64,000 nt of DNA, taken from contig JAGTTD010000013.1 in assembly GCA_018398585.1 (NCBI GenBank), positions 34,337,631 through 34,401,630 on the forward strand, in the 5' to 3' direction. Shown piece after piece: positions 42,660 through 54,729 of this stretch; position 1 is the first letter of the stretch, and the number at the start of each line of letters is the position of its first letter. The notes under the pieces are model-generated. The model did not search any database and was not told where the DNA came from. It saw nothing but the letters and a program-made list of their open reading frames with translations. The translations under genes and the position numbers were made by a program. Origin of the DNA: Simmondsia chinensis. Its lineage: Eukaryota; Streptophyta; Magnoliopsida; Caryophyllales; Simmondsiaceae.

Positions 42660-42804
42660 GCGGACCTACTTCTCAGGTTGGGGGTCCTCGGAAACAGCCT
42701 CTCTTCAGGGGAGCCCCCTAAAGGGGGAAGGTTGCGTTCATCTACCCCCCCAGACCCTGCTTAAGCGGAAGCCTTTGGAGGCACTGGGTTTGTTGTTGTT
42801 GTAG
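42660..42804 (+). mobile_element. Au-type SINE
   Basis: Body ggttgggggtcctcggaaac, agcctctcttcagg, aaggttgcgttcatctaccc, ttggaggcactgggtttg and (TTG)n tail. The head upstream (from about 42540) does not resemble 5S and is unassigned. A possible duplication (tttttttctaat near 42476 and 42809) would make the element about 320 bp. Confidence 0.7.
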
Positions 42805-43188
42805 TTCCTTTTTTTCTAATTTGTGGAAAAATCCTAGTTTTAGTTTTTCGAAAACCAGCTACAACTCGAAACGACAGCAAATACGCCCTAGAACAGAAAG
42901 AGTTGTGTAAGCAGCACGTATAGCCAAGCTAAAAGAGATGCAATATAACAAGAATCAAATCAACTTGGATTGAATTTCTTATAGATCGATAAAGATTACA
43001 ACGAGAATCAGAAAGATGAGCTACATAAAACTTCTACTTTGGAATTTGGATAGCTTTACAGCTATACTAGCACTCCAACAGCTCTGCAGTGAATCCGAAT
43101 TACTGCATATAGTGATATACATAAAATTGTCCCTATCTTCCTACACTCTCCTATTATTGATCGTCCAAAGCTCATAAAACAAAATCAT

Positions 43189-46100
43189 CTATCTACCTCG
43201 TTCCTCATCACGATTATTGCAAGCAAAATTATCACCATCACCGATAGCTAGAAACTCGACAGTGAAATCGAGGAAATAGAACAAAAGAACGAGACCAACA
43301 CAGCTACAGAACATCGGAATGGGCCCGAAGATCCACAAGAACAATGGGAACGAGAAGTAGAAGGCTCTTAACCCAAGTGACCAAAAGTAGCCTCCTCGAT
43401 TCACAATACGGCTTATGTACTCGGATGTCAAGAAAGGGGATGCCATTTTCTTGAAGGGCACATTGACAAGGATGCTAGCATGGCTGTAATACCTGTTGCA
43501 TAAAATCCTTAGTCAGCAAAAAACATGTATAATACGCGTATTATGAACCCTTTCAAGGTGTTTATCCTTTTGTAGTGATTCACGTTCTCTTACAATCCCG
43601 GTGGGATTCTTTCGTTATCCTGACGCTTTTGGATAGCTGTCTTTCGTTCTAATTTGTTTCCAATGTTTTATGGATAGTTTTGTTTTCGCGCTTTGGGTTC
43701 TATTAACCCTTCTTTGTCTTGTCAAGTCTGTGTAATTGAGATTGCTCCTGTAATTTTTTATACTCTTGTGCATTTAGTCGGACTTAATAACAATTATCCA
43801 AAAAAGGGGTAACACGTATTTGTATTTTCCTGTTGCCAATACTACGTTAATTTTTATGAGAAAAGTCAATCATTTGGGACTAGGAGTTATACTGACAACT
43901 ATAGCAATTATACGCCAGTAAATTTATTCTGGGAAAATGCGTTCTTTTTAGGAGTTCTCGCCACTAGAGTTCTGGAGGTTTCGTTGATATAACGTGAGCA
44001 GATATGCAGAGGGATTAGAAGGCTTTATGTTACTAGTTCTTAGTTTTAGATGACATCTTATTCCTAACTTTTTGTACGTTTCTTATCACCTCATATAATA
44101 TTTCTTTTTCGATCCAAAAAGTTTCGAATGGAAAAAAAAAAAAAAAAAAAAACCCAAATCAAGCCAAGTACCTGATGGACTGAACATTCAAGAGGAACGC
44201 CAAGAGAAAGCAGACAAGTATGCTGAAGAACTTCACGGAAAAGCTAAAGTCACTCCGGTCCCCAAAGACAAACCCTAGCGCACCGCCCCCAGCTTGACTC
44301 GTCATTAGGACCGCGATGACCGAGCTTAGCATGATGGCTGTAGATGCTAGGAGGGTTGATGCCATTATGTTGTTCCTCAAGGTCTGGACAGCTAGCACGC
44401 CATTCTTTGGTGCGTCCTGTATGTTATTTACGTTTCAAGTTCATATTAGAGTTGAAAACGGGTGCAAGAAATGTGCACAATACAATCTATAATTGGAAAT
44501 AGATAGAAAATAAATCAAAAGCGGTAAAATACTAAAATTAAAGATAGAAGAGAGAATATAGAAACGATATTGATTTCCTTCGTAACTTAGCAATATAATC
44601 TAACTCTACGAGTTCGTCCTCCTCCCTAGATTGGCCTGTTTTACTGCCTATTCGGCTATCCTATTACTCCCAACCGATATACTTATATGGGCAAGCATCA
44701 GTATATGAAGAAACAAGAGAGGGACCCAATTCAATTCCTGACTTCGTTTTTATTAGACAAATACCCAAGAATTGCATCCTATATAGATGTCGAATAGCAT
44801 ATACGAAACTAATAGGATATTCAATTTGAATAAGCTGATAACATTAGAGATCAGTAGAGTAAATAACTCACAGAAGAACTGTTACTGGGTAAAAAAAAGT
44901 CCAAACATCGAAAGATTCCATTTTTTTTTCTAAAAATAATTTCCCATTGAATGCATGCATATAGATCAACAAAATAGAATAATTCCATCCACTTATCCTC
45001 CAAATACTAATTGTATGTTCTTTCACGTTTTTTTTATTTTTGAGAAATCAAAAAATAGGTCGGGGATCCTCGGAAACAGCCTCTCTTCAGGGTAGCACCT
45101 TAAAGGGGAAAGGCTGCGTACATCCACCCTCCACCCCGACCCTGCTTTTGCGGGAGCCTTCATGACACTAGAACTGTTGTTGCTATTGTAGAAATCAAAA
45201 AACAAATTTTGAAAATATCTTTTTTTTGTTCTTTATTCCAGTTTTCTCTCAAATTAAAAAAAAAAAACGAAAACAAAAAAGATTTCTTGTCAAACTTCTG
45301 CTTGTAAGACCAATTGAGATTTCATCTTAAAACTAACATTACATGGAGTAACACATTAGGCTTATATATTGAATTCTTTTCCTCAACAACCTACGTGCCT
45401 CGAAGAGGCTCCTGCCAACGCAAAATCTGGAGAGAGTAAATTGTATATAACTTTATCTCTACAAATACTATACGTGGAGTCCTTCACATTTCTAAGACAT
45501 AATATTTTAATTTCCTAAAAATAAAAAAAAATTATAAACAGAAAATCATACTTCTATATTAGAGAGAATCCTACACCAAAATGTGAACCTAATTCATCAT
45601 AAAAATGACTAGATATTCCCACAAATCATGGTTCATATTTTTCCCAAAAAAATTGGAAAAAGGGTAAATAAAACTCTTATAAAATTGACCCAACTCGACC
45701 CTACCTACCTTGTTGGTGGGTTGACCCAGATCGACCCGTCTACTATAGCTGGTCAGGTCACGGACAAATTCTAAAACCCGGACTCGGCCCGACCCGTGCG
45801 AGTAACATGGGTCTGACCCATGTCACCCCAATAATGAACTTATGTTTTATTAATAGAATTATAATGTGACCGTATAAATTCTAATGTCATATCCTGTATC
45901 TTATGTTTTATTAATAAAATTATAATTTTACAGTGTATGTTTTATATTTAGGTGTCTGTTTTGTATTTTTTGTATTTTTTCATGTTCAGATTGGACATGG
46001 ATCTGACCCAGATTTGACCGCCAAATCATGATCCATGTCAAACTCGTGACCTGGCTAGACTCAACCCGCCCCTGAACTGTTTCACAGGTCCAACCGGGTC

Positions 46101-48322
46101 TGCAATCTGCCCCCTCCCTGACCCGTTGTACGGACAGGTCTGACCCGTGTCGACCCGTCCGTACGCATGTGACCTGCAAGTTGGCTCAGGAGTTGATCCG
46201 AATCGACCCATTGTCCACCTCTATATGAATCACTATGCCTTATACAACAACAATCCAATGCCTTACAGAGAGGCTGTTTTTATCAAAAAAAAAAAAAAAG
46301 AAAAAAGAAAAAAAAATTACCCAAAAAGCAAGAATTCCCTCTTTTTGTTAAAAGGGAAGCTAGAATAAATTATAGAAAAGAAATGGGAATTAATCCAATA
46401 TAAAAATACATTCAAGATTAAGACCCTTAAGTATTACATTAAATCTGGGACACCCATATAAATTCAGTAAGAAATTCCAAATTAAAATTATCAGAATGAA
46501 GAGATTATCATATAAGTTCTCCGGATGTTAGAGTATAAAACCAATCTTAGGCTTTTACCCATCAGGTTAAGCTTTTAAAAAAGATGGTTTCTTAATGTGG
46601 TATCAGAGCCAAGTTGACCAGGATGTCACTAGTTTAAATCCCAACAACCCACTTTCAATATGAATATAATTTAAACACAAGGTGTGAGGTGAGCCCATGC
46701 AATATTTACGCTTCAAGCTTAATGAGCATTTGCGTGAGGGAGCATGTTAGAGTATAAAACCAATATTGGGCCTTCACGTATCAGCTTAAACTTTTGGGAC
46801 AGATGATTCCTTGACACTGAGTTATCCCACTTCATGTCAATTGATTTCAGAATCCCCTTTCGGGCTTACCCGTGAGCCTCACATTTGCCAACTTCATAAA
46901 CGGGAGAATTAATGGCAAACAGATATGAATAAACGTATCTGGATACTTCATGTGAGTCTGGTGAGAAATCCGTGAGAATGACAAGATCAGCATATAAGTC
47001 CAATAGTTCGTTTTAAAATAAAATCTATGTTGGGCTAACATATAGACCTCGTATATGTTAATTTCATAGGTTTAGCATAAGACCCGATGAAATTTCGCAA
47101 AAGAATATGAATGTACATGCTTGATTTTCTATTTGAGTTTGGTCAGAAATTTCACATCAACATCAAAATACAAAGTATAAAAAGTTATTTTACAGCTAAT
47201 TATAATTAATTTTAGAATAAAACTTCATTTACGCTTTAATGTGAACTTCTCATAAGCCAACTGTAAACCTAAGCCCGATGAAATTTCAAATACATTGTTA
47301 AATTTTACCGAGCCTTTAGACCAGACCCATAAAGTTGACATACATAAGATCTGTATATAAGTCTGAGTGAGATTCCATCATCAAACCTATTGACATTAGA
47401 TGAAGTAATATACTGAAATCACGTGCAGAGTCTTTTAACATATATAAAATAAAAATGGAATTATAAAAGAAATAATTAATTAATAAACTAAAAGCAAAGT
47501 TTCCTGTTTTGTCTTTAACTTCTTTGTATTTACATCTTGATCCCCGCTTTTATGCAGGTAGACTTAGCGGTGGCCAACGGGCCGGGTCAGCCCGAAACCC
47601 GGCCCAGCCTAGGCCCGGGCCCGGGAGTCCTCCTAATTTAAAAAAAAAAAAAATTTATATTACTTTTACTTTGTATTTTTTGATAAATAAATTTGTACTT
47701 TTAAATATTAGGCTCCAACTGCATTGTATTTGTACATGTTACGTTATTTATTTATCATTATTTACTATTATTTATTATATATTTTATTTTATTACATATA
47801 TTTAGCATTATTAGTGTTTGGGATAAAATGTATTTATATCTCATATTATTTATTAATAAATTATAATAATTTTAGTACAAAACGAGTTTATATTTTTTAA
47901 ATTATGCTTTTTTTTTTAATGCTGTAAAAAAAGCGGGCCGGGCCACTACAGTGCCAGGCCGGCAGGGCCTGGGCCCGGCCCGTGGCTTCAACGACTATAG
48001 CCTCATTTATATGAGTTGTCGTTCTGTATTGCGACCGTGTTACTAACTATCGAAAAAAGTTGAAGAGATATGAAAGACTCTATCCTGAACCCAGAAGCAA
48101 CAATTAAACCGTACGAGAACTAAATTAACACAATAAACAAAGTAGAGATACCTCCAACATGGCGTGAACCCAGAAGCGGCGATTAATAGAATGGATGCCG
48201 ATTAGGGTTTTAGTGGGATGCTTGATGATGTTATGAAGAAGCCATACGTGATAACCCATCATAATCGTCATCCCTGCTGGTACCAACACGTAATCCAGTA
48301 CCTCCATCTTCATCTTCATCAT
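43189..48322 (-). CDS. DUF599 family membrane protein, gene B
   Basis: Exons 48152-48322, 44172-44416 and 43189-43492 give 239 aa with all splice sites and phases identical to gene A; exons 2 and 3 have exactly the same lengths. The first of four in-frame ATGs within 16 nt is taken as start (MMKMKMEVLDYVLVP); any of them leaves the helices intact. Most differences from gene A lie in the exon 2 loop (TSQAGGGALGFVFGDRSDFS against TSRVGFGELGFVLGDRSAIG) and the acidic tail. Four predicted membrane helices, function unknown. Intron 1 is 3.7 kb against 1.7 kb in gene A, enlarged by a SINE, a TRIM and MITE-like repeats. No disabling mutation is seen. Confidence 0.92.
45056..45189 (+). mobile_element. 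Au-type SINE in DUF599 gene B intron 1
   Basis: 5'-truncated copy (ggatcctcggaaacagcctc, aaggctgcgtacatccaccc, gcgggagccttcatgacact, TTG-type tail) with exact 13-bp duplication agaaatcaaaaaa (45043-45055, 45190-45202). Confidence 0.87.
45384..45470 (-). mobile_element. Degraded Au-type SINE fragment
   Basis: Minus-strand relic: caacaacctacgtgcctcga, agaggctcctgccaacgc, then sequence that loses similarity. Confidence 0.45.
45690..46226. mobile_element. Possible hAT-type MITE rich in GACCCG
   Basis: Dense gacccgacccgtg/tgggtctgaccc motifs. The right end, gaatcgacccattgtccacc+tcta, reads in reverse as TAGAGGTGGACAATGGG, a typical hAT MITE start. The left end is not defined. Confidence 0.4.
46236..46285 (-). 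mobile_element. Au-type SINE 3' fragment
   Basis: Short minus-strand relic: acaacaacaatccaatgcct and gagaggctgttttta, with most of the body deleted. Confidence 0.4.
46526..46816 (+). mobile_element. TRIM-like retroelement with 72-bp LTRs
   Basis: LTRs 46526-46597 and 46745-46816 both begin TGTTAGAGTATAAAACCAAT, continue with atcag-ttaa-cttttgg and end near cttaatg/ttgaca. The first is followed directly by tggtatcagagcc (46598-46610), a perfect initiator-Met-tRNA primer site. The internal region is about 147 bp with no coding capacity and ends in gtgagggagca, a purine-rich tract before the second LTR. In gene B intron 1. Confidence 0.78.
47565..47995. mobile_element. Possible hAT-type MITE rich in GGGCCGGG
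   Basis: Ends agcggtggccaacgggccgg and gggcccggcccgtggcttca are imperfect inverted repeats enclosing AT-rich sequence. Such GGCCAACGGGCC ends are seen in plant hAT MITEs. No clear duplication. Confidence 0.5.
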
Positions 48323-48417
48323 CTTTTCTACCTTCAATTAACAGCAAATCAATCAATCGGGATATCTAAGCTGTAATCTCGATTTGCTAACTCTTCAGTG
48401 ATGATCTAATTTGGGGG

Positions 48418-48439
48418 GAGAGAGAGAGAGAGAGAGAGA
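48418..48439. repeat. (GA)n tract in the DUF599 gene B leader
   Basis: Eleven GA units about 95 nt upstream of the gene B start codon. Confidence 0.75.
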
Positions 48440-48634
48440 AGAGAAGAAAGAGTAAAATTGGGGAAGCGATTTAGTGTGCGGAATCAGGGGAGATCTATTT
48501 ATAGTTATATGTATATATGAGCTCCCCTTATACGTAAGAGAAATTGGGTTGTTGTGGTGACGTGTTCAGCTATGCTCGTAATTTAAACGAAATTTAATAT
48601 GTTTGTGTATTATTTTACTTTATATATTAAAATT

Positions 48635-48927
48635 TATCAAAGAATTATTTATTCCAACAGCTTAAGCTGATGGGTGAAGGTCCAGGATTGGTTTTATACT
48701 CTAACATACCCCCTCACCCAAATGCCGGTTTGGGCTTGAAGCGTGGATAATGTACAGACCTACCTCTTACTTTGTGCTTAATTGTTTTAATATTGAAAGT
48801 GAGGGCTGTTGAAATTCGAACTCCTGACCTCTTGGTCATCAAGGCTCTGATACCATGTCAAAGAACCATCTATCCCAAAAGCTTAAGCCGATGGGTAAAG
48901 GTCCAGGATTGGTTTTATACTCTAACA
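48635..48927 (-). mobile_element. TRIM-like retroelement with 72-bp LTRs
   Basis: Minus-strand element. LTRs 48635-48706 and 48856-48927 carry cttaagc-gatggg-aaggtc and gattggttttatactctaac. The primer site ggctctgatacca (48843-48855) is the exact complement of TGGTATCAGAGCC and abuts the LTR at 48856. The internal region is about 149 bp and non-coding. Lies about 150 bp upstream of the gene B TATA-like box. Confidence 0.8.
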
Positions 48928-49029
48928 AGATTGTTGAAGGAATCTACAGAAAGTTGTACTACCTATGAATTCACTTTTCTTATCAACTTTCTACGAAGTA
49001 GTATAAAAGTATTTGGTTGTCTATAAAAT

Positions 49030-50045
49030 AATGTATAGTTTAAAATAATACATAAATTAATAGTTTGAGAGTTAAAATGATAATTTTTTGTAAAATATAA
49101 AATATACATATTTAACTTAGGGGCCCTAAAAAAAGGAAAAGATTATAATTTTAAGAGCCTCTGAAAATTGGAGGTCCCAAATAACTGTATTTGTTAGCCT
49201 ACGAGCTTGAATTTCACTTGGTTCAGCCCAAACTTGAAATAATCTGGACCTTTGAACAAGTCGACTTGACTCGTTTACATTGTTACGAGTAAACTATTAC
49301 TACTCAGTGACAGGAGAAAAAGGATTGAACCGAATGTGATATATATAGCAAAAATGGGTGGATTTGATGGGTCAAAAGGAATTTATTTATTTATATATTT
49401 TAAAAAATAAATAAAATAGTTAAATTATCGCTTAGGTACCCTGAGTTATGACTATTTATTACCTAGATACTTTAATATTTTAATATATATAATGTGGTAT
49501 CATTAGGTTTAAACATTTTATCACTCGGGTAGTCTGAAGTGTTAAAATTTTATCAATCAGCACTCTTTTGTTAAAATTTGATAGATTTTCATTGAAAAAT
49601 GCTAAAATGTAACGTGATTCTGACCATATATTGATATCTTAATTAGAATTTAATTATTTTTTTACCAAAAATACTAATATGACACATGATTTCAATAATT
49701 TTTAAGTAGTTTACATTAGTACTTGTATATATTATCATAATTATAAATAATATTACTATTTTATGTATAAAATTGGTGAAGTAATATAACAAACATATAC
49801 TTCAGCCCCAAGAAATAGAATCAGCCCCATAAATGAGAATTTAATTATTATAGTATATTTAAAATAAGTTAATGATATTATTAGGATATTTTTTATTAAT
49901 ATCAGGATAATAATAAAAAATTTTGTAATTTTATTGTGTTAAAATTGCCCTGATAATATCACTACCCTTAAAATAAAAAATATTTTTGGCCTAACTCCGA
50001 GTTTTAAGAGGTTAAGAAACTATCTTATTTAAAAGTTTAAGCCAA
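49030..50045. other. 5' flank of gene B; end of the duplicated unit
   Basis: 49030-49400 and about 49980-50045 repeat sequences found at 40270-40640 and 40840-40900. Between them lies a family F3 fold-back fragment (49418-49700) absent from that place in the other unit. No gene. Confidence 0.65.
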
Positions 50046-50721
50046 CGTGTTAAAGTTCAAGATTGATTTTATATTCTAATTTGTCCCTATTATTTTTCTA
50101 AAAGTTTAAGCTGATATATTACAAAATTAATTTTATACCCTTTTTTATTAAATGTTTTTTTTTTTTTACTCTAATACAAGACCTTATTTTTTATTAAAAT
50201 TCTAATAATATGCTATTCTCCATATTAATAATATAAAGTAAATCATAATTTATATGATTATGATTAGTGTGGGTGGTTGGCTCAAGAAATTCTTCAACTC
50301 TATTAAAAAACTAAAGAAGAAAAGGTACAACATTTACCAAGTGCACATAAATTATTTCTCTGATTTTTTTACTGAAAATAATCTCAATTTTAAATGTAAT
50401 TTTAAAAAAATTACTTAATTTTTTTAATTTTACAAGGTCATATATGGGCCTTTTAAAAATTTTTAATGTTATATATTGATTTGACACTATTAATATCTAT
50501 TAATTTTTTATGACGTGTTATTCTGAAAAAAAAAAATTTAACTAGAATCTATATTTATAAAATTTTAAAGTATTTTAAATATCCAAAAAGTTCATAAATA
50601 ATTAGAAATAAATTATATATTCTAAATTTTTTTTTTAAATTCTATGTCAATAAAAACTTACATATACTAATAGCATCACATTAAGGTATGATATTGACAA
50701 ATTGTTTAAAGTTTTGGTATA

Positions 50722-50785
50722 CAACAACAACAGTAAAAGACTCAGTGCCTCAAGAGCTCCCGCATAAGCAGTGCAAAGTTTGGAT
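50722..50785 (-). mobile_element. Au-type SINE 3' fragment
   Basis: Tail and first part only: acaacaacaacagtaaaaga, cagtgcctcaagagctcccg, ataagcagtgc. Confidence 0.5.
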
Positions 50786-50974
50786 ATAACATTAAAAAAT
50801 TAAAATTTAGGAAATTTTTGATAAAAAGACCTTATTTCTTTTTTTATAATAACAAATTCAGAATACTAGTATTACTTTTTGAAGTATATGTAATATCTTT
50901 CATATTTTATAATAATATTAATATCGAAATATGAGGTATTGGGTGCAAAATTAATCTCCCCTCTCAGGATGTTA

Positions 50975-51446
50975 GGGGCTGTTTGGTATGAAAAAATGGA
51001 CAAGCGGGAGTGGGAATGAGCATCTTACTCCCGACTTTTGGCTGTTTGGTACAGGGGAGTGGGAATGAAAGCCATTCCCGTTTCCACGTTTTTAATACCC
51101 AAGGGCCTTGAGTTTGGAAACATGGAAATAGAATTAAAATTAAAATATTATTATTATTATTGTTGTTATTTTTTTGTTCTTATTATTATTGTTGTTGTTG
51201 TTGTTGTTATAGTTATTTTTATTATTACTATATTAAATTTTATTGGAGAGTATTTTGGCAAACTATGTTGTTTATACCCATTCTCGCTAGTTCATACCGA
51301 ACACGAGAATGATTATTTTAACTCATTGCATCTTCATTCTACACATATACGAAACGGAGGAATGGGAATGACTAGATTATTCCCACTCCTGAAAACCCGT
51401 CCCATTTCCACTCCCACAAATTCATTCTCTCATACCAAACGGCCGC
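50975..51446. mobile_element. PIF/Harbinger (Tourist-like) MITE
   Basis: Termini GGGGCTGTTTGGTATGA and TCATACCAAACGGCCGC with TTA duplications at 50972-50974 and 51447-51449. The interior has gagtgggaatga repeats, a (TTG)n/(TTA)n run near 51140-51220, and no transposase. The 187-residue frame through it is not a gene. Confidence 0.85.
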
Positions 51447-52038
51447 TTAGTGTTTTTATTGGAGTATCGTTTCAATTGTATTGGATTCTTCGAAGAGACA
51501 ATCTTATTGAAGTGTTAGACCTTCTTACCACGAAAAAAACAAAAAAAGCCAACGATGTGTTATATTTTTCAAAACTATGCATTTTAAAAAATAAAAAGTA
51601 GGTCATCCCTTATAAAAATTACCAACGGAATATGACAAGATTAAGGAAAACAACCTCGCATAAAATATTCGAAACAGATGGAGAAAGCGATGAGTTTTTT
51701 TGACAAGTGAGTGTAACAATTGAGCAGACAAAACCGTACAAGCTTTCTTGCCTGAAAATGTGATTATCAAATATTTAAAAAAAAAATCAAATTGTACAAA
51801 TCATTTCCGATACAAAAATTGTAGTTATTTGAAATTTGATCATCATCTGTGCATCGTACGGGGCAGGGCAGGTCTTGATATTCTCGGGACTTAAGCAAAA
51901 TTTTTAAATGGGGTCTTCATGTATAATAATATTTCTTTTAAAACTTATTAATATGAAAAATTGTTACTTCAAAAACCGTAATTCTTAAAATTCGAGGCCT
52001 CAAGCGATTTTTTGGGTTACTTGGAATTATGTCCGACC

Positions 52039-52301
52039 CTACGACGACGACGACAACAACAACAGACTTAGTGCCTCAATGGCTCCCGCCTAAGCGGGGT
52101 CGGGGGATAGATATACGCAGTCTTACCCCTTCAGGGTGTAACCCTGACGAGAGGCTATTTCCGAGGATTCCGAATCTTATAGGGTTGGCAACACAAAAAC
52201 TTCCCAGGAGGTTACCTATCCTTGTACTACTCTCGCCCAAGCACACTTAACTTTAGAGTTCTAATTGGATCTAATACATTAGTACCTAGTAAATTAACCA
52301 T
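52039..52301 (-). mobile_element. 5S-headed Au-type SINE, near full length
   Basis: 263-bp minus-strand copy. The reverse complement begins near ggttaatttactaggtacta (the 5' end of 5S), then ttagatccaattagaactct, aagttaagtgtgcttgggcg, agagtagtacaaggataggt, cctcctgggaag, the junction ttgccaaccctataag, the Au-like body and a (TTG/TCG)n tail. Flanks ttatgtccgacc / ttatgtccggcc (52027-52038, 52302-52313). Box C is retained, unlike in 33911-34159. Confidence 0.88.
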
Positions 52302-54013
52302 TTATGTCCGGCCGTGCAATAAAAAGAAAAGGCCAAAAAGAAAAGCTATAATGCAAATTTTTTTTTTGGACGTTAACTTTAATGGGTTGGTAGAATCTTT
52401 TTTTTTTTAATTATTATTATTATTATTAAATATATTGATTTACATGGCCTGCCAATATTGACATCATGAATATTTTTCTTGTTGATTCCAAAGTAAAATT
52501 GTAAGAGTTTATTCTTAGAATCAAACTTTTACGAGTCACGAATAAATCACGTGCCATATTGTATTGTATTTATAGTGTCTATTTTTACCTCTTTGACAAC
52601 GTGTTAAGAGTTTAAATTTGTTGTAAAAATATAAATATTAATTTAGGTTATTTACTTTTTATTACTTCGAATATATGAAAATAACAAAAAAAAGTCACTG
52701 ACTTTTTTAATTTATTTTTTTAGTACCTTAGTTTTATATATATTTATAGTGTTAGATGCTTTCATGGGAAATATCGCAAACTTGAAACAAAATTGTCTGT
52801 GATAAAAGTGGCGTTGTATTGAGATATGATGACTCGAAGAAGATAACGAGTTAATTTACTTGGGATTTGAAAAAGGTAAAGAAAAGAGACTTTTTTAAAA
52901 TTTATCCAAAGGGCTGACATTTTGTTGGAAAGTGCTTTAAACGGTGTGTTTTGTTCTCTTTAAGAACACAATAATATCTTGCATGGCACCAAACTTTAGT
53001 CTGGGGCTTCAAAACAATGTCGTTTTTGTCGTGGGCAATTTTATCTTTTCAGGTTTCTTATATTGGGTTTCGCCAAAAAATTGATTACAAATGGGACCCC
53101 AACTATTGTAAATTTTACAAAATGCATACCACAAAACATTAGAAAATTATCACAAAACATTAAAAAATAATATAATTCGACTATCCCATCAGAGCGAATG
53201 TGTAGCCAAATGACGACATCAAAAAAGAGAATTCAAATCGGGTAATGTGGGAACTTTTGAATACCCATTAAAGATGATTTAAAAGCATCTCCAACGAAAA
53301 GCTTTCATCTCACCCATTTTTAATATCACGGCTGTCCATCCATTCCAGTACGGTAACCAAATTTTACTACTTAATAATGTCTTGTGATACATTTTTAGTG
53401 TTTTATAATCTTAAATATTTAATTTTTTTATGCTCATCTAATTCAATAATAATTAAAAACATCAATAAATATTGTACATGAAAAGTAATCATTTATGTTA
53501 TTATTATTTAATTGCAATAAAAAAGTAACAAAACAATAATAAAATCAAAGAAAGAGATAATCATTAGGAAAAAAAAATGAATTATTATAAAACCTAATAT
53601 TTAAATTCATCTTACTTGACATTTAAATATCGAATAAATTTATTTACAAAATATTCAAATATTTAATTTATCATTCAGTGAAATTTTTTGCATACTCCAT
53701 TAAAAATACATTAAAATAATTTAAATTTTCAGATCTTAAATATTTAAATAATAATAAAAATAAAGTTCCTAAGATAAATAAATTCAGGGTGGGGTGACAA
53801 TTAATGGCACCATGTAAAAGTCACTTTCAAAAATTGTAATTAATACTTTGCATTAAAAGGGTCCGAATTCCTATGACTTTTTATGGTAAATATAAATCTT
53901 AATTAATTTTTATCATAAATTATAATTAAAGACATATATTAAAGTATATTAATTGTATGTTTGATTGAATTAAATACAAATATAATATTAATTAGTTTTT
54001 TAATCATTAGATA

Positions 54014-54113
54014 CAACAATAACGGTCCCAGTGCCACAAGGGCTCCCACTTGCGCAGGATCCGAAGGTAGGATGTACGCAGGCTTATCCCGTCACGGTGA
54101 GACCCTGACAAGA
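54014..54113 (-). mobile_element. Au-type SINE, 5'-truncated
   Basis: Minus-strand copy (cagtgccacaagggctccca, gtacgcaggcttatcccgtc) flanked by the duplication tttttaatcattagata (ending 54013; 54115-54131). Confidence 0.85.
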
Positions 54114-54194
54114 TTTTTTAATCATTAGATAATTAAGTAAAAAAGTAAAAAAATATAAGTATAGTTAATACACTTTAATATAAGTTAAAAAAAT

Positions 54195-54545
54195 GAGTTA
54201 TTCACACCGTTAGTCCTTTATGTTTCTAGTTTTGCTCAAATTAGTCCTTTATATTTTATTTTGTTCAATTTGATCCTTCATCTTTCCTTTTGTTCAAAAT
54301 AATCCCTTATCTTTTTAATTTTTACTTAATTTTGATCACAATATGGGAACTAGTTTTATTATAAAACCAAATATGAGAGATTATTTTGAACCAAAAAAAA
54401 ATAAGAGACTAATTTAAATAAACTTAAAAAATTAATGCACCAATTTAAATAAAATTATAAAAATAAGAAACTAATTTAAATAAAATAAAATATAAAAAAT
54501 TAATTTAAATAAATTTAAAAAGTTAAGGAATCAATCGTGTAAATG
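54195..54545. repeat. Fold-back-like element, F2 variant
   Basis: Left part gagttattcacaccgttagt ccttta...; right part ...aagttaaggaatcaatcgtg taaatgactc. Several internal complementary blocks (caaattagtccttta / taagagactaatttaaat). Non-coding. Confidence 0.45.
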
Positions 54546-54729
54546 ACTCGTTGAAAAATCTCTTTGAAAAACAGCAATTTGGAACTTCAACTGTGAGACT
54601 TGTGCGTGTATTGTCAGAACCCATTTAATAAGTGACATCTTACACGTCCCATTTCTCTTCTAAACGAGTTTAAACGAACCCGAACAAGGCGAGTCTAGAT
54701 TAAAGCTCAGTAAGTTGTGTTCAAGCCGT

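Larger units (their letters stand above)
50046..54700. other. Gene-free intergenic block
   Basis: No gene was found. Contents: SINE fragments (50722-50785, 52039-52301, 54014-54113), a Harbinger MITE (50975-51446) and a family F2-like fold-back stretch (54195-54545). The remaining AT-rich stretches (50046-50720, 51602-52020, 52320-53990) show nothing recognisable. Confidence 0.55.

Noticed and set aside
51038..51601. 187-residue open frame on the plus strand
   Set aside because: It runs through a Harbinger MITE (50975-51446) and its AT-rich neighbour, is made of low-complexity runs and has no family resemblance.
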